A stretch of DNA of 64,000 nt, taken from NCBI GenBank assembly GCA_019916065.1, contig CM034244.1:24668471-24732470 (forward strand), given 5' to 3'. Each line of letters starts with the position of its first letter. The stretch's first letter is position 1. Positions 1 to 10,750 of this stretch are shown here, piece after piece. The notes beneath the pieces are model-generated. The model worked only from the letters and a program-made list of their open reading frames with translations. It searched no databases and was not told where the DNA came from. The position numbers were made by a program, and so were the translations under genes. Source of the stretch: Vitellaria paradoxa (lineage: Eukaryota; Streptophyta; Magnoliopsida; Ericales; Sapotaceae).

Positions 1-2060
1 GACATGTTAATGTGATGACAATTTATATTCTATCATGGATGATAGTTCAAGGATTCATGTTAGATATATTAAAGGGAGCATTACTTAGAAATTACTAGCT
101 TAGCTAATCCCAAGTCATTCCCAACCTCTGGAGCCTCGCTTACTTAGGTGAATGCTCTGGATTGCTAAACATTTGATTTCTAAGTCTATGTTAATCCTAG
201 TAGGTGTGTGTTTACATGTTTGAATACATTCTAGAATGTTATGTAAGCATGGTATAGGATAATAATGACATGGTATAACATGGCAGGGATGACATGGCAT
301 AGTGAATATGATATTTAGCATGGCCTAGCATGATAATATTATGTTATGGCACAACATGGTATGGCCGACATGCTTTTATGACATAATATGCTATGATAGA
401 ATGATGTTATGGCATGTTAAAACATGGTAGTATTATATGGTCATGACATATGAATGATGTCGGGAATTTTGCAAGATTGTCTTAGGTAAATTTGATCAAT
501 ATCATGCATCGCGCTTAGCCCAGTCTTGAGTTATGATTCAAATACCTTTCATTGATAAAGAATTTTATATGCATAGCCAAAATTATTATATTCTAATTAT
601 GCAAATACATTCAATTGAAAAATAAAATAAATTTTTCCAGAGAGAGAAAATTATACTGACGCAGGCATTTTCTAGAGAAAGAAGCTCTAAAGGGCGCCGA
701 GTATTGAATGAATGAAAAATGAGAAGGGGGCACCTATTTATAGGATTTTTAGGACCGAAACAATGCTTTGCATATTTAAACAGGTAAAAATGATTGTTCT
801 GGCTATTTTATAGTTCATTTTGCTAAATAAGACAAGCAAACAAGTCTGCACAGCGCCCTAGGCAATCAAGATTGTAAATAAGTTAAGCAAAACATCCTGC
901 AATCTCAGATAGGCAAAATACTATGACACACACCTATGTGCAAAGTGAATGGTGGCTAAGCTTAAATTTTGGGCCATTTGTCGTGATAGGTTCAGGCTAT
1001 TTTAAAACCCTTTGCGTAGTTTTGAGATCCTTAAGGGCCTCCTGGGCATGTTTTGGAGAGAATTAAACCAATTAGGTTAAAATTTGGTTCAATTTGGATT
1101 CTCCATGACCAAGTTATGTCTATTTGAAAATTACTGCTTTGAAATAGGCTGAAACGAAGGAAGAGTGAACCAAATCTTTTGCTTGAACCCTAAAGACACC
1201 GCTAGAACAATTTCTCATCGTATTTTTGCATTTAAGGAGTCCAAAAATGCCATTAGTAGGACTTATTATACTTTTATGAATTTATAAAAATTAACAAATT
1301 TTATAATCGAAGTTACAGAGGGACCTCCTAAGGTTTGACATGACCAAACTTAGCTGTGCCATTACCTCAAGGAATGAACACTCAACATTTTTTTGCATTT
1401 TTAAGGACATTTAAACTTTGTCTGGATGCTCACACTGTATCTGGTGCATCAGCAATTTCCTTTTTATTAGTACGAGCCATTTTTACTTGACGGAACTCGA
1501 ATAACCTCTGGAGCATTGTTTTGATCGTTTTGAGCTATGTTCTATATTCCATGGAATGTCATAGGATGTTGTGTATATTTTTGTATGTTTCTAACTTGAT
1601 CTAGACATTCCAATCGATACCATCTTTGGGTGCATTAGTAGAGGCTATTCTTGACTTCTGGAGCGAACTAACCATTGATTCTAGATTTTGGCTCTTCTAT
1701 TGATGCAGGAATTCTTAGTTTGGTGCCTTGGACATATCTATGTAGTCTGGTGGCCTTCTTCCTTAATCTGGTCCTTTAGCTTGACTTCTCGCTATCTCTA
1801 GGGGTACAATCGTCATTTTACTAAATGTTTACTTTTTGTTGATTATGGTGCTTTAACATACCTATAATTAAGAGATGTTAATCAGTAGAGCAGTATTCAA
1901 CTAAAAGCATTAAATACTATAATGTTTAAGTAAGGGGGGCAAAATTGCAATGTCTACAACTGCCCTCTTTTTCTGCCTTAACTTATCTAAGGTAGAAATA
2001 AAAGAAGGACAACTTATTTTGCCCCTTTGTTTACTAAATCAAAGAAAAAAAATAACCTTG
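1..2060. other. Gene-free AT-rich sequence, probably old transposon DNA
   Basis: No reading frame here resembles a protein family I know. Between about 225 and 430 there is a degenerate short repeat built on words such as acatggcat and acatggtat. A TATA-like box on the minus strand is listed separately. The rest is plain AT-rich sequence, most likely part of a large decayed LTR retrotransposon that starts outside the window, but I could not place its ends. Confidence 0.4.
734..743 (-). promoter_or_regulatory. Possible LTR TATA box
   Basis: Read on the minus strand this is CTATAAATAG followed by GTGCCCCC, a strong plant TATA box of the kind found in LTR promoters. No transcript start or LTR boundary can be assigned, so its element is unknown. 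Confidence 0.35.
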
Positions 2061-2589
2061 TAGCTCTAGTTGATGCCTCGCAAATTGACTAGCTTGCAGC
2101 AGTTGCCGTTTTGAATTTGCAGAAGTGTTTGTGCCTTGCACTTAACTTTGAAAATGAGCTTTGCTCTTGGACTAATAAATGGTCATGCTCTGCATTGACT
2201 CTAAAAAAGAATCTTAAAAAGTAGATTAAATGAATATTTTCCTTGCATTTGACCTCGAAGAAATGAGCCTCGCTCATTAGTTTATGTTTCGCACTAGTTT
2301 TGAGGAAGAAGCCTTGCTCCCGAATGGGTGAATGATCTTATATCTAACATTGGATTGAGCCTTAATCTATCCAGTTTAGTAAGTTGGGGAGCCTAGCTCA
2401 AACCTCGCTTTGTCTAGTTGGGTAAGGTAATGAGCTTTTCTCCTGACCCTCACTCCATCAGGTTTAATCAGATAAGGAGCCTTGCTCCATTTGGTTTGCT
2501 AAAGGTTGTGAGCCCACTCTTAAACTAATATCTAATCCTATACTTCGCACTAGATTTGAAAAGAGAGCCTCACTCTTGACAAGATTTTG

Positions 2590-2980
2590 GAAAAGGAGTA
2601 CAAACTCCTAGGCTGACTCTAAGTCCTTGTGATGAAAACAAAAGTTCAGAAATGGAGTAAAAACTCTTAGTTGGAGACAAGACTTTAAAACTCTGAGGTT
2701 TGACTCTAAGTTCATGATAGACAGAAGACTTCAGAAGAGGATTAAAACTCTAAAGTTATCTCTAAATCCTATGGTAGGCACAAGACTTAGAAGAGGAGTA
2801 CTAACTTTGAGGTTGACTTTGAATCTATAATAAAAATAAGACTTTAGAAGAGGGAGTACTAACTCTAAGGTTGACTTTGAATCCTATGGTGGACACAAGA
2901 CTTCAAAAGGGGAGTATTAACTCTTAGGTTGACTCTGAATCCTATAGTAGACACAAGACCTTCAAAAGAGGAGTACTAAC
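2590..2980. repeat. Degenerate ~61-bp tandem repeat, about seven copies
   Basis: The phrase ggagtactaactct recurs near 2597, 2655, 2718, 2776, 2838, 2902 and 2958, spaced about 57-64 bases apart. Each copy continues with a version of gaggttgactttgaatcc and then acacaagacttcaaaag. Units differ by substitutions and small indels, so the array is old. It encodes no open frame. Confidence 0.7.
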
Positions 2981-3153
2981 TTGAGGTTGGTATAGTAAGG
3001 AGCCTCATTCCCAAGCTTTGCTCATTAGTCCAGAATAGTAAAGAGCTTCACTCCCGAGCTCTATAGTCTAGAATGGTAAAGATCTTCATTTTATGGTTTA
3101 GAATGGTTAGGAGTTTCGCTTTATCTGGTCTGAAGGAGCGTCGCTATATCTAG

Positions 3154-3745
3154 TTTTTGATTAGGAGGTTTGCTCCTAAGGTTGGGTCAGTGCTTGGCAC
3201 ATGATCTCAGGAGAAAGTGTCTTACTCAACCAAAGGTCTCACTCTTAAGATGCACTCTCGTGCAAGAGAGGATTTAGTGCTTCATAGTTAGTCCTAGGAC
3301 GAGCCTATCTCTAATTTGATCTAGTAAGGAGCCTCGCTCCTAAGGTTAAACCTGTGCCTCGACATGATTTTATGGGAAGAGTGCCCCAGTCAAGGAGTCT
3401 AACTTTTAGGTGCACTTTTGTGCGGAAAGGATTTAATGCCTCGCATTTTATCCAAATAGGAGCTTTGTTTTCCTAGAAAACTTTGCTCTAACTGGTCTGG
3501 AAAGAAGCCTTACTCCTGATCTTCGCTCTATCTATTCTGGTAAGGAGCTTTGCTCCTGAGCTTCGCTCTATCTGGTTTGGATTAGGAGCTTCGCCCCTAA
3601 GGTTGAGTCAATACTTGGCACATAATTTCAAAGGAAAGAGTCTTGCTTCAACCAAAAAGTCTCACTCTTAAGATGCACTCTCGTGCAGGAGAGGATTCAG
3701 TGCTTCGCAATTAGTCCTAGGACAAGCCTAGCTTTATTTTGATCT
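3154..3745. repeat. Three diverged copies of a ~165-bp unit rich in gcctcgctcc
   Basis: Copies start near 3154, 3328 and 3586. Each has ggagcytcgctcctaagg, then a cacatgatttca-like stretch, then aagatgcactctcgtgca, then a gaggattcagtgcttcgca-like stretch and tcctaggacaagcctag. Shorter versions of the gcctygctcc word are scattered from about 2090 to 4040. This is a compound degenerate repeat of the kind found inside large plant LTRs; the parent family is not identified. Confidence 0.6.
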
Positions 3746-4748
3746 CGCAAGAAGCCTTGCTCCTAGGCCTAGCTCTATCTTATAATTCTCAAGAAGGATT
3801 CAGTGCCTTACACCTAATCCAAGGATAAGCCTCTGGTTAACTAGTCTAGTTTGGTAAGAAGCATCTCTCTCAAGCCTAGCTCTATCTTATGATTCTAGAT
3901 TTACCTTTTGAATAGGAGGTTCACTCTTGAGTTATTGTGATCTTTATTATTCAATTGATGCTTGAGTCTATGCTTTGTAGTCTATTTTATGAAGGAAGCC
4001 TCACTCCTTGATTATTGATGATCTTGTATCTTGCACTAGAGGTTGATGAGAAGAATGCCGACCTCATGAGTTGGTATATTCATGGTTTGCTTTATGTAGT
4101 TTTTTGTGATAATGTCAAAATCATTGTTGGGTGCCTATAAAAGGTACATTATAATGTCCATGACCTTAAGTGTTTGATTTTGAAAATGATTGAGTTTTGA
4201 AGATTTGCTTAGGAGTTTAAAAACCAGTGATGTGACCATGTGCTATCTTATTTTGTGAAAAAAGTCAGGTGCAATTAATAAATCTAATTGAAATAATGTG
4301 TCTTGGTTCAAAACTTGGGTTTTGCAAAATGAATGAATGTGGATGAATGAATTTGGTATATACTGATAAGGATGTGTTCTGTATGTCTGATTTGAAAATG
4401 AATGATTAGGTATTTACAAAGTGCGCGACTCACTAGCATGGTAGAATGATTGCTTGTGCACTTTTTGGAAAGTGTTCATTTTATGAATGACCTTACTGTT
4501 AAAGTGTTTAATAAGGTATCAACCATGTTTACAGTTTCATCAGGAGACTTAGCCACGGAATGTGTTTTCTATTCCCTCAAGGGTTTTCTTCACTTTAGGA
4601 GCTTTTGGATTAACAGACCATTATTGATTGACCGGGTTCTTACATTTGGTTTAAAAGTCATTGGTTTGAATTGAGGAGCATGGTATTGGTTAATCAAATT
4701 GATTATGGTTACAAGGATGGCTTTGAAAAGATAGAGTTGCCCCTAGCT

Positions 4749-5090
4749 TATGAGAGCTCTTCGATAAACGATCACTGTCAATCGGAGAGGACTTTGATAT
4801 AGGTTATAATGTAGGCCTGGTTTTAGGGTTTGAACAAAAGAAGGATTATGAAGGCTCAAATTCCTATTTCTATTCAGGTAAAATTTACTGAGCATCATCT
4901 GCAAGGTTTTCTACTTGAGCATGCATCCTTAAGTTATAGGGAGCTCTTCGAGTGCCTTCGATTGTTGTATTTGAATAAAGCATTTAGCTTCAATCTGAGA
5001 AGACTTTATTTGGACTGTAACGTAGGGTATGGGTTAGGGTTGGAAGAAATGAAGGATATTTTAGGCTCAAATTTTATTTTTCTAGGTTTG
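4749..5090. repeat. Diverged direct repeat ending in aggctcaaatt
   Basis: Two copies (about 4749-4875 and 4940-5085) share gagctcttcga, a gagaggactttg/gagaagacttta segment, gtaatgtagg/gtaacgtagg, gggtttgaacaaaagaagg/ggttggaagaaatgaagg and aggctcaaatt. Small open frames in this stretch do not resemble known proteins. Confidence 0.5.
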
Positions 5091-5486
5091 AATGAGCCTA
5101 AGGTCATCTGATTCTTCATTTAATGAGCTGGCATTCTTCCTTGTTCTTGATGCTCAAGAGCAGGGCTTGTTCATTGCTTGTTTTCTTTCTTTTAAGGTTC
5201 TTGAGTCTTTGATGATGTGTGTACTTCTATTTTGCCTTTGCTTTGACTCTGATTTCCGCTCGATTTTGTCCTTTGGACTCCGAGCTTGTTTTTCTCTTAG
5301 ATTGGGTCTAGCTCTTTACCTGATTCTATGCTTTGAACCCTGGGCTTTTTTCTTCTTTTATATTGATCTTAGCTCAAATTCTTGCAGTAGCTCTGTCCTA
5401 TTCTCTTCCATTACCCCATTCTAGGGAATGACCTTTGGGAGTTTATGGCAAAAGAATACAAACTGGCTCAAAGGGGTTGTAAGGGA

Positions 5487-5845
5487 TATAATTTTCCTAA
5501 TCTAAGGATAGCAGAAATGATGGCTTCTCTTCATTTTGAGTTTGACCACTTTGTTCAAATATAACACCTTGTCATTGTGTTGACTGTTCTTTTTGAGTTG
5601 AATTGACTTGTTTGGACAAGATGACGACTACGATGATGACGATTACCCTTGATGTCTAAACTGTCTCACTTGTTAGCCCAAATGTGAAAGATGATCCTAG
5701 GGAAGGTTTAATGAAAAATTTTCTTTTTTTCTTCTTTTTTTAATTTTTTTAGGCTCAAAGGGTTTGGCAATGGATGATACTAAACTACTCAGGATAGCTG
5801 AAATAATGGCCTCTGGTCATTTTGACTTTCAAAACTTAGTCTCTT
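5487..5845. repeat. Diverged direct repeat around ggatagcagaaatgatggc
   Basis: The segment near 5502-5540 and the one near 5794-5828 share ggatagc(a/t)gaaat(g/a)atgg followed by tcattttga. Both lie a short distance from an aggctcaaaggg word. These look like internal repeats of the same decayed LTR that fills the left end of the window. Confidence 0.5.
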
Positions 5846-6105
5846 GGGCTCTCAATATGCGAAGGACATGGTTACCCTAGGAATGTTGGTTTGTAAATTT
5901 TTTTTCTTTTTTCTTTTTTTTGGAAAGAAGAATAAACTAAGGGCTCAAATTTTTAATATTGGTTGAGGGTTTAAATTTGATTAGGGTTTTGAGGATTAAA
6001 TGCCCCTTGTTATATTGAACTTGGTCTATTAATTTGTTAAGCTCGAGTATTCCATTAACGACCACTTCTAAGGAATAGAAAATGTCCTCAGTGATTTGAT
6101 CTCTT

Positions 6106-6181
6106 GAAGGTGGTGACCAAACCTATTTTGGTTGCCTACGTATCTCGATGGTCTGAGAATTAGGTCACTCGTAGTTCTGGC
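6106..6181 (-). repeat. Conserved LTR motif (gaactacg ... gagatacgtaggcaac)
   Basis: On the minus strand this reads GAACTACGAGTGACCTAATT, then about 15 less conserved bases, then GAGATACGTAGGCAAC. The same arrangement occurs on the plus strand at 24471-24520 inside a chromovirus LTR. It marks this area as LTR-derived, but no LTR boundary can be set here. Confidence 0.5.
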
Positions 6182-7679
6182 AAACATTGAGATTACCTAA
6201 TTGAACATTTTAAGTGTAAGTCATTCAGTTGTGTTAAAGAATGTTAGTGCTTAGCAATGATTCTAACAAACTAATTTGTCATAAAGAATGTTTGGTAAAA
6301 AAAGTCTCAAGAATGGGGTACCTAGTTTTGTTAGTGATTTGAAAATTGGGGCTTTATTTTGTGTTATTTTCAAAATGTAAGTTAATGAATTGTGACTATA
6401 GAGGATGTTAATGTTCTAAGTATAGTTACTGAAATGTATTTGTTGTCATGTTGCTACATTTAAAATCTTCAATTCCTGAAAAATAAATGGAATTAATAAA
6501 AAGAAACATGAACATTAGTATTTATATTTCAAACTTTAATATTACAAGAAATTAAACAAAAATATTAGGCTCCTGCAGGCCCCCTTTTCCCCTCTATCTC
6601 TCTCTTTTCTTTTGTTTTTTAACTGAAACTTGGAGACTTTGACTGCTCTTCTAGAGTTTGGTCACTACTTGTCATTCCACAATGTGGAATTACACCCCAA
6701 GTGCAAGATGATTCAATATAGCAATTTAAATTTATAACAATGAAGTACCAGTCGTACCCACAAGAAGAGGTTTTGTACTCACAATTCTTCTTCTCTTGTT
6801 TAGTAGGTGTCATACAATGAAAATCAAAGAAAATCAGGTTGAATTTTGGAAATAAAACCTACCTAGGCATTTTGTCAAACACCTAGGAGGCTAAAATAAA
6901 ATCTAATTCAAAATAAATTAAAATTAAATTAAAATCAATTCTAATGAAAATGAATTAAAATCTATAAAATTAAAAAGGCTAGGGACTAAAGCTAATCCAT
7001 CCAATCATCATGTAATTGAATCAATTTAGAGGGCAAATATGTCTACCTATATGCATCTAGGCAAACCATCACAAGGTGGGTTGATTTAGAGAAATGAAGT
7101 CCAATTGCTAGATTACTTAGGAAAACATAGCATCAAATTATACAGCATGCATAATTGATCTAAGACTGGAAATATTCTAACAAAGGCCTAACATGTAATC
7201 ACACTCAACACAAGCACCATGTATAAAAAAACTTAGTGTGTATACAAAGTCTAGAAAAGCATGTGAACATGAAGGGTTTGTATGTAAATTAACTATGGAT
7301 ACATTCTTTCAAACACTTAGTATACATACTATTTCCACAAAAGTATTAAACATACTAGCATGCAAAGACAAGGTAGAAATTGCATACAGATAATGATTTG
7401 AAGGAAGATCAACTAATCAAGATCTAAACATGTGAAAATTGGAATTAAAATGCAAATTGTACGTCAATTGAATCAATTACAAGAAAATCTTCAAGTACCC
7501 AATGGGCCTTTGCTTTGATCTACTCTAGAACATCAAAACTCTCAAGAAATTAATAAAAGAATTTGAATCTAATTTGAAAAGATGAAGAAAAACTCTAAAT
7601 CTTCTTTCTATTCCACTCTGCTTCTCTCTATGAAATGTATATCTATCTATATCCTTCTCTCACGTAACCCTCTCATTTA

Positions 7680-7686
7680 TTTATAG
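7680..7686 (-). promoter_or_regulatory. LTR TATA box
   Basis: On the minus strand the sequence is ACTATAAATAAATGAG. It lies inside the LTR, about 80 bases downstream of the palindromic array, where a U3 core promoter is expected. Confidence 0.55.
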
Positions 7687-7767
7687 TATATTCCACGAGT
7701 ACAAAATTGCCCTTCCAATTTACAACTGATTTACAAAATAAATTCTCTAAGGAGCCAATCAGTTTGA

Positions 7768-8128
7768 ACATGTGTTCGGACAAAGTTCTAGTTCGAACGA
7801 GTGATCGAACTAATTTCTAGGACCTAGTCAATTTCTTCATCTGGACTTTGGCACCCTCTCTGTGGTTAGAACACCTGTTCAAACCAAATGTGGTTCAAAC
7901 ATATGTTCAAACAAGAGTTGTTACTTAGAATTTTTAGAATTTTTCCATCTTCTTGTCCTCTCATCACCTCTTATTGTTCAAACCTGTGTTAGAACAAGAT
8001 GTGGTTCAAATGAGTGTTTGAACCAAATTCTAGCACTTAGCAAGTTTTCTCTCTTCTCTTTTCTACACTGTCTGTGGTTAGGACCAGTGTTAGCACAAGA
8101 GTCTGTTCGAACATGTTTTCGAACCACC
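7768..8128. repeat. Array of gttcgaac-like palindromic words, ~115-bp units
   Basis: Three diverged units share ctgtggttagaac, a ctgttcaaacc-like stretch, atgtggttcaaac and a final tgttcgaac. Many of the words are perfect or near palindromes (gttcgaac, ttcgaa). The array sits directly upstream of the LTR TATA box when read on the minus strand. Confidence 0.6.
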
Positions 8129-8305
8129 TTGCTGAATTGAAACTTTTTTTTTGGTCTAATTTCTGTCATTTCTGCTCAAATATTTACAATCACACAAAAC
8201 TTCCATTACTATAAGAAAATTCACATTTCCATTCATTTAATAATTAATTTACATAACAATCCTCAAATTAAATCTTATGATTATACTTTTTATCAAATAA
8301 TCACA

Positions 8306-9062
8306 CCCTGCAACCTAAACATTGCTAGTCCCTAGCAATGCTCATAATAAACACAAAAGGAAAGAGACAAAAATTAAAATAGGATCACAAAGAATGAGGG
8401 TAACATGAAAGATTATTAAACTAGAAAAGGAAACAAATAAAGCAAATCCACTTTTATAGGAAATCACAACTACATTTAGCATGCATAGAAAGCTTTCTAA
8501 ACCCCTAGAATCCTCCTGGTGGACAAGTGAAGCCTCATGAGAGTTTGCAGTGACGCTATCCACAAACATCTAGATTGATCTCATAAATGATACAATCCAA
8601 TCAAGTAACTCATGGTTCAATTTCATTGTCAAATAAGTTGAGTAATCCAAGTATTGCATATGTCATCCCAATGCATATTGAACAAATTCAAATCAACCAC
8701 TAAAACTCAAGTATGTCAATTCCAATTATTTAATCAATTTAATCACCAAGCATAGTTAATGAGCAGCCTTGACTTCAAATCTTACCAAGTCATCCACTCA
8801 CAAATGAAGTCACTCGAGAAGGGTTTTCTCTTATGGTTCTTGCAAGAATGAAAAACAAAAAAAGTAATGAATCCAATCAAGATATGAATGAAAAAAGTAA
8901 ATATAACGAGTGGCTTAACTCCATGAATGGATATCTCAATGCATTATTAAATGAAAACACCATTAGAACCCACATGAAATGGATCAATGCATCCATAAGT
9001 GTCATTTCCCTAAGGTCCGTTAGGTCTTTACTAGGTTGTAGCTTGGCCTTTGGGAATTAGAC
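8306..9062 (-). mobile_element. Non-coding internal region of the old gag-only element, part 1
   Basis: No gene. Related to 58765-59470 of the younger element: both have attgctagtccctagcaatg right after the LTR, then a segment with cccctag and gtggacaagtgaagcctca-like sequence, then a taggtctttactagg-like segment just before the insertion point at 9062. Confidence 0.65.
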
Positions 9063-9811
9063 TGTCACGCCCGGATTTTCATGACCTGAATACTCGAGGA
9101 TAACTTGGGATTATTTATTTGAGTATAAAATAAGATAATAATAACACACGCTGTCACACCCCAAAATTTTCCTCCAAACTGGGGTTGACTCACAATAAAA
9201 ATTTAAGGTATTCAAAAATCCCTTGTTTATCCCAAACAATATTTATATCATTAGACTGAATCATTTGGTGGGATTCAACTACAGGGCACAAGATAAAGAT
9301 ATAGAATAGTATTACAAAGCCATCTAAACGTCCCAACCACGCGATTAGCACTACATACCAAATAAAAGTAAACTAGGTCTAAACTTAATAATTACAATCA
9401 TCCAACAATTATTATTACAGACCATAATAATAAATAAAGTCTTCCGGTGCTATGCAAGAAAAAAATAGATAACTCTTCTGATGAAATATTTAAGAAAAAT
9501 TAATCTCTTTCCAGCTTATCTTCAGTATCCCTGTGCTTAATATCCTAAAAAAAATATCCCCACAAGGGTGAGCTACTAAAGGCTAGTAATCAGAATCTCC
9601 TAGGTGCCTATATGCAGTAGTTGTAATGCTATACTATATTAGGTGACCCACTATAATGAATGTGATTAGGTGGCATATTGTTTATGCAACAATTAATTCA
9701 ATAGATCCCAACTGAATAATGTAAATTATACTTACAACGGTTCGATGAAACCGTCACCATAACTACTAATTTACTTATATGTAAAAATAGTTAAATATTG
9801 ATGTGTGTACC

Positions 9812-9912
9812 ACAATGAAATCTATGTCGTAGTGGTAGGGATCTCAGATTCAGATTTTCAAGGTCTCGGAATCAAACCCCGTAGCAATACAGGTTTCATA
9901 TATATATATATT
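9812..9912 (+). mobile_element. tRNA-derived SINE-like element
   Basis: An A-box-like tgtcgtagtggtaggg (about 9824-9839) is followed about 30 bases later by a B-box-like ctcggaatcaaacccc (about 9866-9881), the spacing and order of an RNA polymerase III promoter. An AT-rich run follows. The 3' end and target duplication could not be fixed. It could instead be a diverged tRNA relic. Confidence 0.45.
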
Positions 9913-10635
9913 TTTATAAAATATTCATCAAGAGGAATAAATATAATTAAATAATTCCAACACATCATTCATACATAAGCAATAGATGTTGCCAGTCATA
10001 GTAAAATTTGGTAAAGGAGTTTAATCTAAATCTTCCTAGGATAATCATACTCCTATCCTCCTCTACCCCTAGTCTCGGAAACCAGTGACTTTACGGGCTT
10101 AGCATCCAATGCATTCCGACGGTGTCACCCATCAAAAACCTAACCGTCATGACTGGCTACCTAATTGGCTAGGTCAGAAGGGAGCATCTCCCAAATAAAA
10201 TGCATATGTTCCCATCTCCATCTAAAAGGCCATTTCCACCCACCCATCACCCCATTGCCAAAAATAACTTTAGCACCAAGTGCCTTAATTTATTTTCACC
10301 CCTTGACATTCCAAGGGTACCTTGCATGTCAATCAGACATTTTTAACAACAACCGGCAATGTTCCCGGGAGATGAATCCTAAGTGAGATTATTCAGTCAC
10401 ATACAGTATACTTTTAAGTATTTTATCTCAATTCAATAATAATTCACAATAAATTAAAGATTAAACATAATCACCAATATTATTATCACAAAGGTAGATA
10501 CTACATGTAAATTAACAAGTAGCAAGTGACTAGAAATAATTTAAAATTCAATTTAGTATTTTAGTTAATTGTTTTGACAAGTTTGCTGTACTACCTTTGA
10601 TAAGAATAAAATTATTTCTAATGGTATATTAATTA

Positions 10636-10750
10636 AGCCGAGGTTGGCAGCTTAGTGGGGGGCGACCCTAATTGGGATTTGAAGTCGCGAGTTCGAACTT
10701 CATCGGCTATGATCTCGATTTTTGCCTCTTTTACCTATTTATTTTATTAT
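10636..10750 (+). mobile_element. tRNA-derived SINE
   Basis: The A box ttggcagcttagtgggg (about 10643-10659) and the B box gcgagttcgaacttc (about 10687-10701) are well formed and correctly spaced. The head is followed by a T-rich region (ttttgcctcttttacc, then AT-rich). Bases outside the boxes do not fold as a complete tRNA with an acceptor stem, so a SINE is more likely than a tRNA gene. Confidence 0.6.

Larger units (their letters stand above)
6667..8305 (-). repeat. 3' LTR of the old gag-only element
   Basis: The plus strand opens with (t)acttgtcattccacaatg, matching the starts at 16361 and 44944, and closes with aaataatcaca just before a word also found next to the LTR end at 58764 (attgctagtccctagcaatg). 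The terminal TG appears mutated to TA at 6667-6668. Length is about 1639 bases. It contains a TATA box at 7680-7686 and an array of gttcgaac-like palindromes at 7768-8128. Confidence 0.75.

Noticed and set aside
4450..5424. Three overlapping small frames that might be a short gene
   Set aside because: Low-complexity hydrophobic translations across degenerate direct repeats, no family motif, no plausible exon structure.
10636..10720. Possible tRNA gene
   Set aside because: A and B boxes are good, but no acceptor or anticodon stem pairs as required and a T-rich tail follows, so a SINE is the better call.
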